Below are positions 48,735-56,340 of a stretch of DNA of 64,000 nucleotides, piece by piece; positions within the stretch are counted from its first letter, which is position 1; every line of letters starts with the position of its first letter. Location: the NCBI RefSeq assembly GCF_022398315.1, contig NZ_JAKEVF010000005.1, positions 169,821 through 233,820 of the forward strand, read 5' to 3'. Source of the DNA: Shewanella sp. Isolate11 (GTDB lineage: Bacteria; Pseudomonadota; Gammaproteobacteria; Enterobacterales; Shewanellaceae). A program made the position numbers and the translations under genes. The notes beneath the pieces are model-generated. The model ran no database searches. It worked only from the letters and a program-made list of their open reading frames with translations, and had not been told where the DNA came from.

Positions 48735-50813
48735 TTATAACTGCCAGGTAATACCCATAAACACTTGTCTACCCGCTTGTGGCAGACTCTCGCTCTGATA
48801 GTAGTTTTCATCAAGCAAGTTAGTGGCTCGTACATAAACCGCTAGGTTGTCACCTAAAATCGGCTGACTGACATTGATATCAACCAAGGTGTAATCATCC
48901 AACTCTTGCTCGACTAACATATTTTGGCCGCTCACTTTCTGGGTTTGCTGATAAACCTGTCCCATGATGTGCTCAACATTCAGATTAATACGTGTCTGGA
49001 AGCTGAACTCATAATCGGCTTGGAAACGCAATTGATGACGAGGACGGTATTCGAGGGTATCGAGCCCAGGAGCTGCATCTTCATCTTCGGTATCGAGGAA
49101 GCTATAAGCAAAGGTCAGCTTAAGGTCGTCGATGCTACGATTTTGCAAGGCAACATCCACCCCTTTAAACTTATAACGCCCCATGTTTTGGTAATAGCCA
49201 AGGCTATCTTTAGCGATATAGTTTTCGGCATCAGTGTAATAACCGGCAATATTCAAATCTGTGTTAGCACCTATGCCTTGATCTAAACTCAGTTCAACAT
49301 GTTTAGAGGTTTCCGCTTGTAAATCTTCATTACCCGAAGACAAGGAATACAGGTTTCGCATCGAGGGGAAACGTACCTTACGTGCCACACCTAAATTGAC
49401 TCGTGTCTGCTCTAATGCCTGCCAATAAGTCGCGGCTTGAGCCGAATAATCAGACTCATCATCGACTACGCGATCTTGCTGATGTAACGCTGCGCCCAAG
49501 GTGTAACCGACAGTGTCATACTCATGTTGATACTCGGCCGCGACCGTGTACAACCAAGAAGCATCATCGAACTCTTCACCGCTGCCACCGCCAGTACCGC
49601 TACCCGATCCTGAGCCACCACCCGAGCCAGAACCGCCACCTGAACCTGAGCCACCGCCCGAGCCAGAACCACCGCCTGAACCTGAGCCACTGCCTGAACC
49701 AGAACTCGCAGTCACATCTTTATTGATTGACTCCCAGCTTTGACGCTCGGCAATCACCGAGCCAGTGAGTAATTGACCTTCGCTAAAATCGGCAATCAAC
49801 TGAAAATTACCACCTCGAACAATCGAGCGACCCTCTTGGCTCTGCTCTAAAGTATCGAACTGTTCATCAACATAACGGTTATCTAACACATCATCTTGGT
49901 TTTCATAGATAAAACCACGCAGTGTGAGTAAATCATTGAACTGATGCGCCATGCCTAACTGAATCGTGTGAGAGTCATAATCATCAACACGATCATATTT
50001 AGCCTTGGTGCTCATCACACCATCAACCGCAGGCTTACCCCATTCACCTTCACGATAGCTCAGATTCGCCATTAATTGTGTGCGGTCGGATAACCAATAT
50101 CCGCCTTGGGCGAATACGGAAGTCACTTCCTTATCAGAGTTCAAGCGCGTGTCACCGTATTGTAGGCTAGTATCAACTTGATCATCTGATACCGCCCACC
50201 CATCGGTTTGTTGACGAGAAACAGAGATTAATCCCTGCCACTTATCACCTGAACCCGCGGCAGTGATATCACCATTGAAGGTATCATTTTCAGCCCCTTC
50301 TAAACGGCCTGAGAGCATCGGTGCGTTATCACCATTTTTGGTGCGAATATTGATAACACCACCGGCGCCGCCTGGACCATATAAAACAGACGAAGGACCG
50401 ACAGAGACGGTCACAGATGCAATTTGGCTAGCAGGAATAACACTGGGATCGAATTGACCATCTTCGGCGCCATTGGCTGGCACACCATTGATCAGATAGA
50501 TAACATGACGAGATTTAAAACCACGAATATCAACTCGAGGCGTACCTTGTCCACCCACACGAACAAATACGCCTGGCACATTCTTCAAAACTTGATCTAA
50601 GGTTTGTGCTCCGAGCGCCGCGATTTCATCTTCGCTGATACTCCAAGTGGTTGTCGTTTGCTGGATTGTTGTCGGCTTCTGACCTGTCACGACTATCACT
50701 TCAGATACGTCTAAAATCGGCGATCTTTCCACATCATCAGCGAAAGCCCCTGTGCTGGTACCTACCGCCAATGCCACTAAAGATAATTTGATTACTTTCT
50801 GATCTATCTTCAT
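48735..50813 (-). CDS. TonB-dependent outer-membrane receptor with internal Gly/Ser repeat
   Basis: 692 residues: signal peptide ending near GAFA-DD, TonB box SEVIVVTG near residue 37, plug domain (LDQVLKNVPGVFVRVGGQG; GPSSVLYGPGGAGGVINIRT) and a beta-barrel ending in ...GITWQL, where most barrels end in Phe or Trp. Residues about 370-411 are almost purely Gly and Ser, inserted in an extracellular loop. First gene of the ECF operon, so it probably imports the ligand that the ECF complex carries across the inner membrane. BtuB/CirA-type organisation; ligand unknown. Confidence 0.9.
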   Translation of the reverse strand: MKIDQKVIKLSLVALAVGTSTGAFADDVERSPILDVSEVIVVTGQKPTTIQQTTTTWSISEDEIAALGAQTLDQVLKNVPGVFVRVGGQGTPRVDIRGFKSRHVIYLINGVPANGAEDGQFDPSVIPASQIASVTVSVGPSSVLYGPGGAGGVINIRTKNGDNAPMLSGRLEGAENDTFNGDITAAGSGDKWQGLISVSRQQTDGWAVSDDQVDTSLQYGDTRLNSDKEVTSVFAQGGYWLSDRTQLMANLSYREGEWGKPAVDGVMSTKAKYDRVDDYDSHTIQLGMAHQFNDLLTLRGFIYENQDDVLDNRYVDEQFDTLEQSQEGRSIVRGGNFQLIADFSEGQLLTGSVIAERQSWESINKDVTASSGSGSGSGSGGGSGSGGGSGSGGGSGSGGGSGSGSGTGGGSGEEFDDASWLYTVAAEYQHEYDTVGYTLGAALHQQDRVVDDESDYSAQAATYWQALEQTRVNLGVARKVRFPSMRNLYSLSSGNEDLQAETSKHVELSLDQGIGANTDLNIAGYYTDAENYIAKDSLGYYQNMGRYKFKGVDVALQNRSIDDLKLTFAYSFLDTEDEDAAPGLDTLEYRPRHQLRFQADYEFSFQTRINLNVEHIMGQVYQQTQKVSGQNMLVEQELDDYTLVDINVSQPILGDNLAVYVRATNLLDENYYQSESLPQAGRQVFMGITWQL
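49581..49706 (-). repeat. Tandem repeat coding for (GSGGGS)n in the receptor
   Basis: About 126 bases of imperfect 18-bp units, built from 6-bp GGTTCA/GGCTCG-type steps, encode roughly 42 Gly/Ser residues within the receptor gene. Units differ by synonymous changes. All visible units are multiples of 3, so length changes would keep the frame. Confidence 0.9.
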
Positions 50814-51170
50814 TTTTTCTACTTATTAATGACCGGATACACGTCATTGTTCAGCGATAACGATCACACGACAAGTAAAGGAAAAACAAAAAATGACTTA
50901 GATCGACTAATTTAGCGTTCGTCAGAATAAGTGGACTGGCAAGGTGGACAATTTGTCCATCAATGACAAAGTGTCGGACAAAATAACTCAATTTTAGGCA
51001 GAATTGAAAAGTGGTGATAAAGCAGAATTGTTGGCCAAGCTCACACCTTATTAGGCTGTAACTTGACACATTTTTGCTGGCACATTAGTTTGTGCTAAAG
51101 ATTCTTAATACCAATATGAATAAGTCTCAGTGTTGAGAGCTATAAGCTTACTCGCCATCAAAACACGAAA
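50814..51170. other. Intergenic region between the receptor gene and menF
   Basis: A divergent control region of about 357 bases. It contains the palindrome cluster at 50945-50981 (separate entry). No cobalamin, thiamine or other riboswitch consensus was recognised upstream of the receptor gene. No ORF. Confidence 0.55.
50945..50981. promoter_or_regulatory. Palindromic operator candidate upstream of the receptor/ECF operon
   Basis: TGGACAATTTGTCCA (50945-50959) is a perfect 15-bp palindrome, and a further GGACAA half-site lies at 50976-50981, so TTGTCC/GGACAA also forms a second spaced dyad. It sits about 135 bases upstream of the receptor ATG. The regulator is unknown and not encoded nearby. 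Confidence 0.5.
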
Positions 51171-52553
51171 TTGTCGATAACGTTGGAGTTTTATTTGAGC
51201 GTTCCCTCGCTGCATCAGGCTATACAAACCTTAATCAGCAAGCTTAAAAAACTGGACATCCACCAGCATGGAGAGCCGATCATACAGCTATCCGAGCCTG
51301 TATGCCCCTTGCCGTCTATCGCTTGGTTAGCCAGTCAACCCAGTTATCCAAGAGTCTATTGGAGTGGCCGTGATACCCAAGAGGAAGTGGCAGCCATCGG
51401 CTCATGTAAACATTTTATTTTCGAAGATGCCGTCGACGATAATCAGCTGAGTGCCATTTATCAGCAGCAACGTAGCTTATCCACTAACCAAGAGATCCGT
51501 TACTACGGCGGTGTCGCCTTCGATCGACATACAGATTGTTGGCCTGAATATGGCCGAGCTCACTTCATTCTACCGCGAATAGAACTCCGCAGAAGTGGTA
51601 ATGAATACAAGCTGTTGGTTAATTTAAATATTGAGATGAGTGAGATTGAGCATGAACGCCAACTGGCTGTCGATGCCCTAGAACAACTGGCACCACCGGC
51701 GCCATTATCTCCGCCGAATAAAATTAATCTGTTAAGCCGAAGCGATCGCCCCGACCATCATCGCTGGCGTGAGTTGATTGAGCAGATCACTCAAGAGAAA
51801 TTTATTAAGCAAACCCCAAAAGTGGTGTTGTCACGCTTAACTCAATTAGAGATCAACGAAAAAGTCGATCCTTGGATGCTGCTGGCCAGCTGGCAAGGAC
51901 GTAATCACAACAGCTTTCAATTTGGCTTCCAGTTTAATGCCGATAGTGCCTTTATCTCCTGCACACCAGAACGACTCTACCGTCGCTGTCAGCGAGAAGT
52001 GTTTACCGAGGCCTTGGCTGGAACAACGACTCGCGGTTTAAATGAGCATGAAGATGCTCTATTAGCGCAGCAACTGTTGGACGATAGTAAAAATAGCCAT
52101 GAAAACCAGCTTGTTAGACAACACATTGTCGATGCACTGACGCCTTTAAGTAACTATGTCGGTGCCGATGAGTTAGCTAAAATTTTCAAGCTTAGTCATA
52201 TTCAACATCTACACCGCTCTATTCGCGCCGAACTCAAACCCGGTGTGAGCGATTTTCAAATCCTGCAAGCGTTACATCCCACTCCGGCAGTAGGGGGCTT
52301 ACCTAAAGAGGCCGCCATCAACTTTATTCGCCAACGTGAAGGTTATACCCGAGGTTGGTACGCTGGCGCCTGTGGCTATTTTAATAAATATGAAAGTGAA
52401 TTCGCCGTTGCCATTCGTAGTGCCTTGATTGAACCAGGTAGAATAAACTTGTTTGCAGGCGCGGGCATTGTCTCTGGCTCTGAAGCCGATGCCGAGTGGA
52501 ATGAGTTGGAAAACAAGCTTACCACCATCATGTCGATCCTGACCGAAGTCTAG
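51171..52553 (+). CDS. menF: Isochorismate synthase
   Basis: Converts chorismate to isochorismate for menaquinone synthesis. 460 residues in the chorismate-binding family: TPERLYRR and EALAGTTTRG near residues 268-285, DSKNSHENQLVRQHIVDAL near 308, HPTPAVGGLPKEAA near 366 and RGWYAGACGYF, with FAGAGIVSGSEADAEW at the end. MenF is preferred over EntC because no siderophore genes are near and Shewanella depends on menaquinone. The start is a TTG at 51171 with weak support; a TTG four codons downstream is an alternative. Confidence 0.88.
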   Translation: MSITLEFYLSVPSLHQAIQTLISKLKKLDIHQHGEPIIQLSEPVCPLPSIAWLASQPSYPRVYWSGRDTQEEVAAIGSCKHFIFEDAVDDNQLSAIYQQQRSLSTNQEIRYYGGVAFDRHTDCWPEYGRAHFILPRIELRRSGNEYKLLVNLNIEMSEIEHERQLAVDALEQLAPPAPLSPPNKINLLSRSDRPDHHRWRELIEQITQEKFIKQTPKVVLSRLTQLEINEKVDPWMLLASWQGRNHNSFQFGFQFNADSAFISCTPERLYRRCQREVFTEALAGTTTRGLNEHEDALLAQQLLDDSKNSHENQLVRQHIVDALTPLSNYVGADELAKIFKLSHIQHLHRSIRAELKPGVSDFQILQALHPTPAVGGLPKEAAINFIRQREGYTRGWYAGACGYFNKYESEFAVAIRSALIEPGRINLFAGAGIVSGSEADAEWNELENKLTTIMSILTEV

Positions 52554-52739
52554 GCCTTACCCGAGCTTTGACCGTTTATTTATCGATTAATACAAAAATT
52601 GGCCGAATATACCTTGCTCATTTCAACTAATTCTCTATAATCTGCCGCCCAAATTAATTATCGCTATCGGACATAAAGCATCGCCAAACGGCTAAGCTTA
52701 CTAATACTAAAAACGGCTCGATAGTCACGATTCACTTTA

Positions 52740-52775
52740 GCGGGTTCCCTCACCCCGCATTAACCACCAAAAAGG
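52740..52775 (+). promoter_or_regulatory. PreQ1 class I riboswitch
   Basis: Stem GCGGG/CCCGC with loop TTCCCTCAC, then ATTAACCACC and an A-rich tail ending AAAAAGG. The arrangement matches the known preQ1-I aptamer: P1 hairpin with C-containing loop, A-rich 3' tail, and the ribosome site as the end of the tail. The Shine-Dalgarno AAAGG is inside the aptamer, 7 bases before the yhhQ ATG, so ligand binding should block translation. Confidence 0.88.
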
Positions 52776-52782
52776 CCACAAG

Positions 52783-53451
52783 ATGTTAATGTTATCTCAA
52801 GCGCAAATACAGCGCGCACTATGGCTATTAGTCAGCTTTCATATTCTGATTATTTCAGCCAGTAATTATTTAGTTCAGCTTCCTTTTCAACTGTTTGGTT
52901 TTCATACCACTTGGGGCGCATTTAGCTTTCCATTTGTCTATTTGGCAACCGACCTCACTGTTAGAGTATTTGGCCAGCAAAACGCACGTAAAATCATCCT
53001 CAAAGCCATGTTACCCGCACTGGTGATCTCTTACTTAATTGGCGTACTGTTCCATCAAGGCGGTTTTCAAGGCGCTCAATCACTGGCCGAATTTAACAAC
53101 TTTGTATTTCGTATCGCCTTTGCCAGCTTTGCCGCTTATCTGGTCGGCCAACTCATGGATATTAAAGTATTCGCCAAACTCAGAAGTGCCAGAGCCTGGT
53201 GGATTGCCCCAGCGGCCTCGACGGTAATTGGTAATCTTGTCGATACCTTAGTGTTTTTCAGTGTCGCCTTTTACGCTTCGACCGATCCCTTTATGGCAAG
53301 CCACTGGCCAGAAATAGCCACTGTTGACTACGGGTTCAAGCTACTGGTGAGTTTGTGCCTATTCCTACCAGCCTACGGCGTTTTACTGCGCGTATTGCAA
53401 GATAGACTACTGCGAGTCAGTTCAACAAATCGCGACAACACACTGGCCTGA
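52783..53451 (+). CDS. yhhQ: Queuosine precursor transporter
   Basis: A 222-residue inner-membrane protein of the COG1738/YhhQ family that takes up the queuosine precursor preQ0 (and preQ1 in some members). Six helices; conserved ISASNYLVQLPFQLFGF near residue 24, TWGAFSFPFVYLATDLTVRVFG near 45 and GNLVDTLVFFSVAFY near 150. It follows a preQ1 riboswitch, which fits feedback control by the imported or made preQ1. Confidence 0.95.
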   Translation: MLMLSQAQIQRALWLLVSFHILIISASNYLVQLPFQLFGFHTTWGAFSFPFVYLATDLTVRVFGQQNARKIILKAMLPALVISYLIGVLFHQGGFQGAQSLAEFNNFVFRIAFASFAAYLVGQLMDIKVFAKLRSARAWWIAPAASTVIGNLVDTLVFFSVAFYASTDPFMASHWPEIATVDYGFKLLVSLCLFLPAYGVLLRVLQDRLLRVSSTNRDNTLA

Positions 53452-53531
53452 CCAGTTGTTTTAGACTATCATCGCGGCACTTTTAATTAGCCAAGTGCCG
53501 CCTTGATGGCGTCGTTATTTGGAGAAATCAG

Positions 53532-53993
53532 ATGTACACCATAGCTATCGAACGCCACACTCAACTCGACAATAGCCTGTTACAAACCATCATTGAACTC
53601 GCTAAGCAAATTCCTGAGTTCGAAAACCGTTACCAAGTAGAAGATATCCAACAGCGCCTACAAGATAGGCCCATGCTGCTGCAATTTATCCGTGTTGAGG
53701 GTGAGTTAGTGGGATTTAAGGTTGGCTACAGCGAACAGCAAGGTCAATTTTATAGCTGGTTAGGCGCAGTCTTACCTGAGTTTAGACAGCTGGGATTAGC
53801 CACCCAACTCCTTGCCGATCAGGAAGCTTGGGCCAAAGCCAATGGCTTTAATCAAATGCAAGTTAAGACCTATAACCGCTTCGCCGCCATGCTACAGATG
53901 TTGATTCAGCAGGGATATAAGATTGCAGGATTACAAAAAGAGGGTGAAACAATTAATGATAACAAGTTGTTTTTAAACAAAGTTTTAAATTAA
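53532..53993 (+). CDS. GNAT family N-acetyltransferase
   Basis: A 153-residue protein with the GNAT acetyl-CoA site in GAVLPEFRQLGLATQLL near residue 80 (RxxGxA), preceded by VGFKVGYSEQQGQFYSWL and followed by NRFAAMLQMLIQQGYKI. The substrate is unknown. GGAGAAATC precedes the ATG. Confidence 0.85.
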   Translation: MYTIAIERHTQLDNSLLQTIIELAKQIPEFENRYQVEDIQQRLQDRPMLLQFIRVEGELVGFKVGYSEQQGQFYSWLGAVLPEFRQLGLATQLLADQEAWAKANGFNQMQVKTYNRFAAMLQMLIQQGYKIAGLQKEGETINDNKLFLNKVLN

Positions 53994-54027
53994 CTAGTAA
54001 ATATTTACATATTTATCGATTAATAAC

Positions 54028-54060
54028 TTGCCAACGCGAATGATAATGATTACTATTTAG
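54028..54060 (+). promoter_or_regulatory. Fur-controlled promoter of the RyhB-like RNA
   Basis: -35 TTGCCA (54028-54033) and -10 TACTAT (54051-54056) with 17-bp spacing. Between and over them lies AATGATAATGATTACTATT, a strong match to the Fur box (repeats of GATAAT), so iron-loaded Fur would block this promoter. Confidence 0.88.
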
Positions 54061-54062
54061 AT

Positions 54063-54178
54063 GCGTTCCAAAGCTCAGTTCATTAAGCACTTCATCTCTG
54101 CTTAATTCCTTGAGTTCGCAAGCACAACATTGCTCACACACTCTTTGTGGCCGGAATAGAAATATTCCGGCTTTTTTT
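54063..54178 (+). ncRNA. ryhB: RyhB small regulatory RNA (iron-sparing response)
   Basis: About 116 nt from a start near 54063 (7 bases after the -10) to the terminator. It contains AAGCACAACATTGCTCACA (54120-54138); E. coli RyhB has the same core with one difference (AAGCACGACATTGCTCACA), the region that pairs with sodB, sdh and other target mRNAs. It is expressed under iron limitation through the Fur-box promoter, and with Hfq represses iron-using proteins. The RNA lies between the GNAT gene and the sensor kinase gene on the opposite strand. Confidence 0.9.
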
Positions 54179-54179
54179 T
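54150..54179 (+). terminator. Terminator of the RyhB-like RNA
   Basis: GCCGGAAT/ATTCCGGC with a short loop and eight T. Confidence 0.93.
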
Positions 54180-54206
54180 CGTTTTTTATTAATTAGTTAT
54201 TGGCTA

Positions 54207-56339
54207 TTAAGACTTCTTATCTATCCCGCTGGAAAAATGCAGGCCTTCATAAGGGGGGTTAAACTGATCATCTTTGGCCTTGTGATACAGACCCACAGTA
54301 AACAAGGTGCCTTTACCCACGGTCGAGCTGACTTCTATTGTGCCGCCAATTCGTTTGATAATGCCGTAACTCAGCGAAAGTCCGAGGCCAGTACCATCTT
54401 TACGAGTGGTATAGAAGGGATCGAAAATACGCCCAAGTTGCTCTTCCGGTATCCCCTTACCTTCATCTTCTACCTCAATTTTAACGCCAATGGGCTCACC
54501 TCTTTGTAGCCAATCATAGGTGCGGATCCAAATTTGTCCCTTACCATCCATCGCATGTGCCGCATTGACCACCAAATTGATCAACACTTGCAGTAATTGA
54601 GGTCGATTAACTTCGATGGGGTAACTAGCATTGAGTTGCTTATTAAGGATCACTTCTTGTTTCTGTACCGAATGGCGCACTAACAGCAGCATCTCTTCGA
54701 TAATCGGAGTCAGTTGATGCATCTCCAACGGGGCATTAAATTCACCGGGCCGGCTGTATTGCAACAAGCTGCGAATAATGGTGCTAATGCGGCCAACCTG
54801 CTGAATAACAATATCGATCTCCTCTTCGACATCTTCTGCCTTGTCACCCAGCTCGAATTTCAGCAGCTCCATATTGCCCAGAATCACTGCGGTAGGATTA
54901 TTGATTTCGTGGGCTATACCCGCAGTGAGCTCACCCAATGCGGTTAACTTTTCATTGGTCACCAACTGCTGACGTGTTTCATTCAGCAAGGCCACATTAC
55001 GCTGCAGTTCATCGGTTTTTTCTTGCAGACTGCGAGTACGCTCTTCCACTTTGACTTCAAGCTGCTCAGCCGCAGCCTGGATCTGAGTATTGCGTCTCTG
55101 CAACAGATCCAACATACGGTCGAATTGTTCCGCCAGATTGGATAACTCATTGTCTTGCTCTAGCCCCAGCGAACCGATACGCAGATTACGCCCCGACTGT
55201 ACTGCTTTGACCACATGATGGATCCGTTCAATCGGTTGCAGCAGACTATAAGCGCCACGGTAAACCAACAAACCAGAAACCAGTAAGACCAGCATCAGAA
55301 TCGTGCCGAGCTCGATAATATTTAGCAGATAATTGTGAATAAAAGGCGACTCTGAGAAGCCGGTATAAATCATACCGATCCGCTCACCACGGATATCTTT
55401 TAGCGGCGCATAAGCCGAGATAAACCAATCGTTATACACAAACGCTCTGTCAACCCATAGCAAACCTTGGATCAACACCTTTTGTCTGACCTCTTCCGAC
55501 ACCAAGCTACCTAAGGCACGCCCTTGAGCTTCAGTGCCTTGAGGAAATTGGTTCAAGGGAACATTGGTACTAATGCGAGTGTTATCGAGGAAGATGGTTA
55601 CCGCGCCAATCGAGCGTTCAGGCAGAGTACCTTTGTCATAAACCAGATCACGAATATGATCGACAATCCGCATGTCGCGATTCAATAAAATACCGCCATC
55701 AAGATACCAGCCTAAACTGCCATCGGCACCGTAGATAGGCAACAGGCTACGGCTTAACATGCCACGCTTCTCTACCTCTTTGGCAGGCTTTTGCGATCTT
55801 GGCGTGTCCACCAGTTTGATAATCGCTTTGCTTTCTAATTCAGCAGAGAGTCTGCTCAGACGTTGTGGTTGTAACACCATTAATCCTGAGACTGCGCCTT
55901 TATTTTCGATTTTAGGCAACATCACTCGCAAATCAGGGTCGGCCGCGGCATCGGCAATGCTGATCAATCGTAAAAAGTCTAGATTTAGCTTGGCTTTTTT
56001 CTGTTCCAGTAAGTTTTCAATCTGCTTTCGGCTGGTCTCAGTATCACTATCAATATTGCGAAACTGATTTTGAAACTCCCAAGAACCCATGACTAATTCA
56101 AGCTGGTTTTCCTGCCTTTCTTGCACCGCAATCAAGGTATTGCTCGCCACAGTAAGGTCAGCTTTTACTTTCATAAACAGCTGCTTACCTGTGTAGCTAA
56201 TGTTCCAATAAATGGTGATAAACACTAAACTGACTAGAGTCAGTAAGATAGGCAACAGAGTAAGGATCAGAATGCGATAACGCACCTTCGCCTGTAACTG
56301 CTGCCAACTTAGCCCAAATAGTCCAGAGAACAGTGACAA
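54207..56339 (-). CDS. Membrane sensor histidine kinase
   Basis: About 710 residues: TM1 near residues 24-45, a periplasmic dCache-like domain of about 280 residues, TM2 near 335-355, HAMP, coiled coil, HisKA with the phosphorylated His in GELTAGIAHEINNPTAVIL near 490, and HATPase motifs NLVVNAAHAM, DEGKGIPEEQ and GTGLGLSLSYG. The start is taken as TTG 56339: GAGGA lies 8 bases upstream and it falls one base after the stop of the response-regulator gene; a TTG at 56369 would overlap. It forms a pair with the downstream-acting sigma-54 activator encoded just before it. Confidence 0.92.
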   Translation of the reverse strand: MSLFSGLFGLSWQQLQAKVRYRILILTLLPILLTLVSLVFITIYWNISYTGKQLFMKVKADLTVASNTLIAVQERQENQLELVMGSWEFQNQFRNIDSDTETSRKQIENLLEQKKAKLNLDFLRLISIADAAADPDLRVMLPKIENKGAVSGLMVLQPQRLSRLSAELESKAIIKLVDTPRSQKPAKEVEKRGMLSRSLLPIYGADGSLGWYLDGGILLNRDMRIVDHIRDLVYDKGTLPERSIGAVTIFLDNTRISTNVPLNQFPQGTEAQGRALGSLVSEEVRQKVLIQGLLWVDRAFVYNDWFISAYAPLKDIRGERIGMIYTGFSESPFIHNYLLNIIELGTILMLVLLVSGLLVYRGAYSLLQPIERIHHVVKAVQSGRNLRIGSLGLEQDNELSNLAEQFDRMLDLLQRRNTQIQAAAEQLEVKVEERTRSLQEKTDELQRNVALLNETRQQLVTNEKLTALGELTAGIAHEINNPTAVILGNMELLKFELGDKAEDVEEEIDIVIQQVGRISTIIRSLLQYSRPGEFNAPLEMHQLTPIIEEMLLLVRHSVQKQEVILNKQLNASYPIEVNRPQLLQVLINLVVNAAHAMDGKGQIWIRTYDWLQRGEPIGVKIEVEDEGKGIPEEQLGRIFDPFYTTRKDGTGLGLSLSYGIIKRIGGTIEVSSTVGKGTLFTVGLYHKAKDDQFNPPYEGLHFSSGIDKKS

Positions 56340-56340
56340 C

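Noticed and set aside
49403-49743. Pro/Glu-, His- and Ala/Val-rich frames over the receptor's repeat.
   Set aside because: They are alternate-frame readings of the Gly/Ser repeat with no start signals.
51109-51127. ATACCAATATGAATAAG before menF looks like the start of the MITE family.
   Set aside because: Only ATACCAAT is shared; no matching right end follows.
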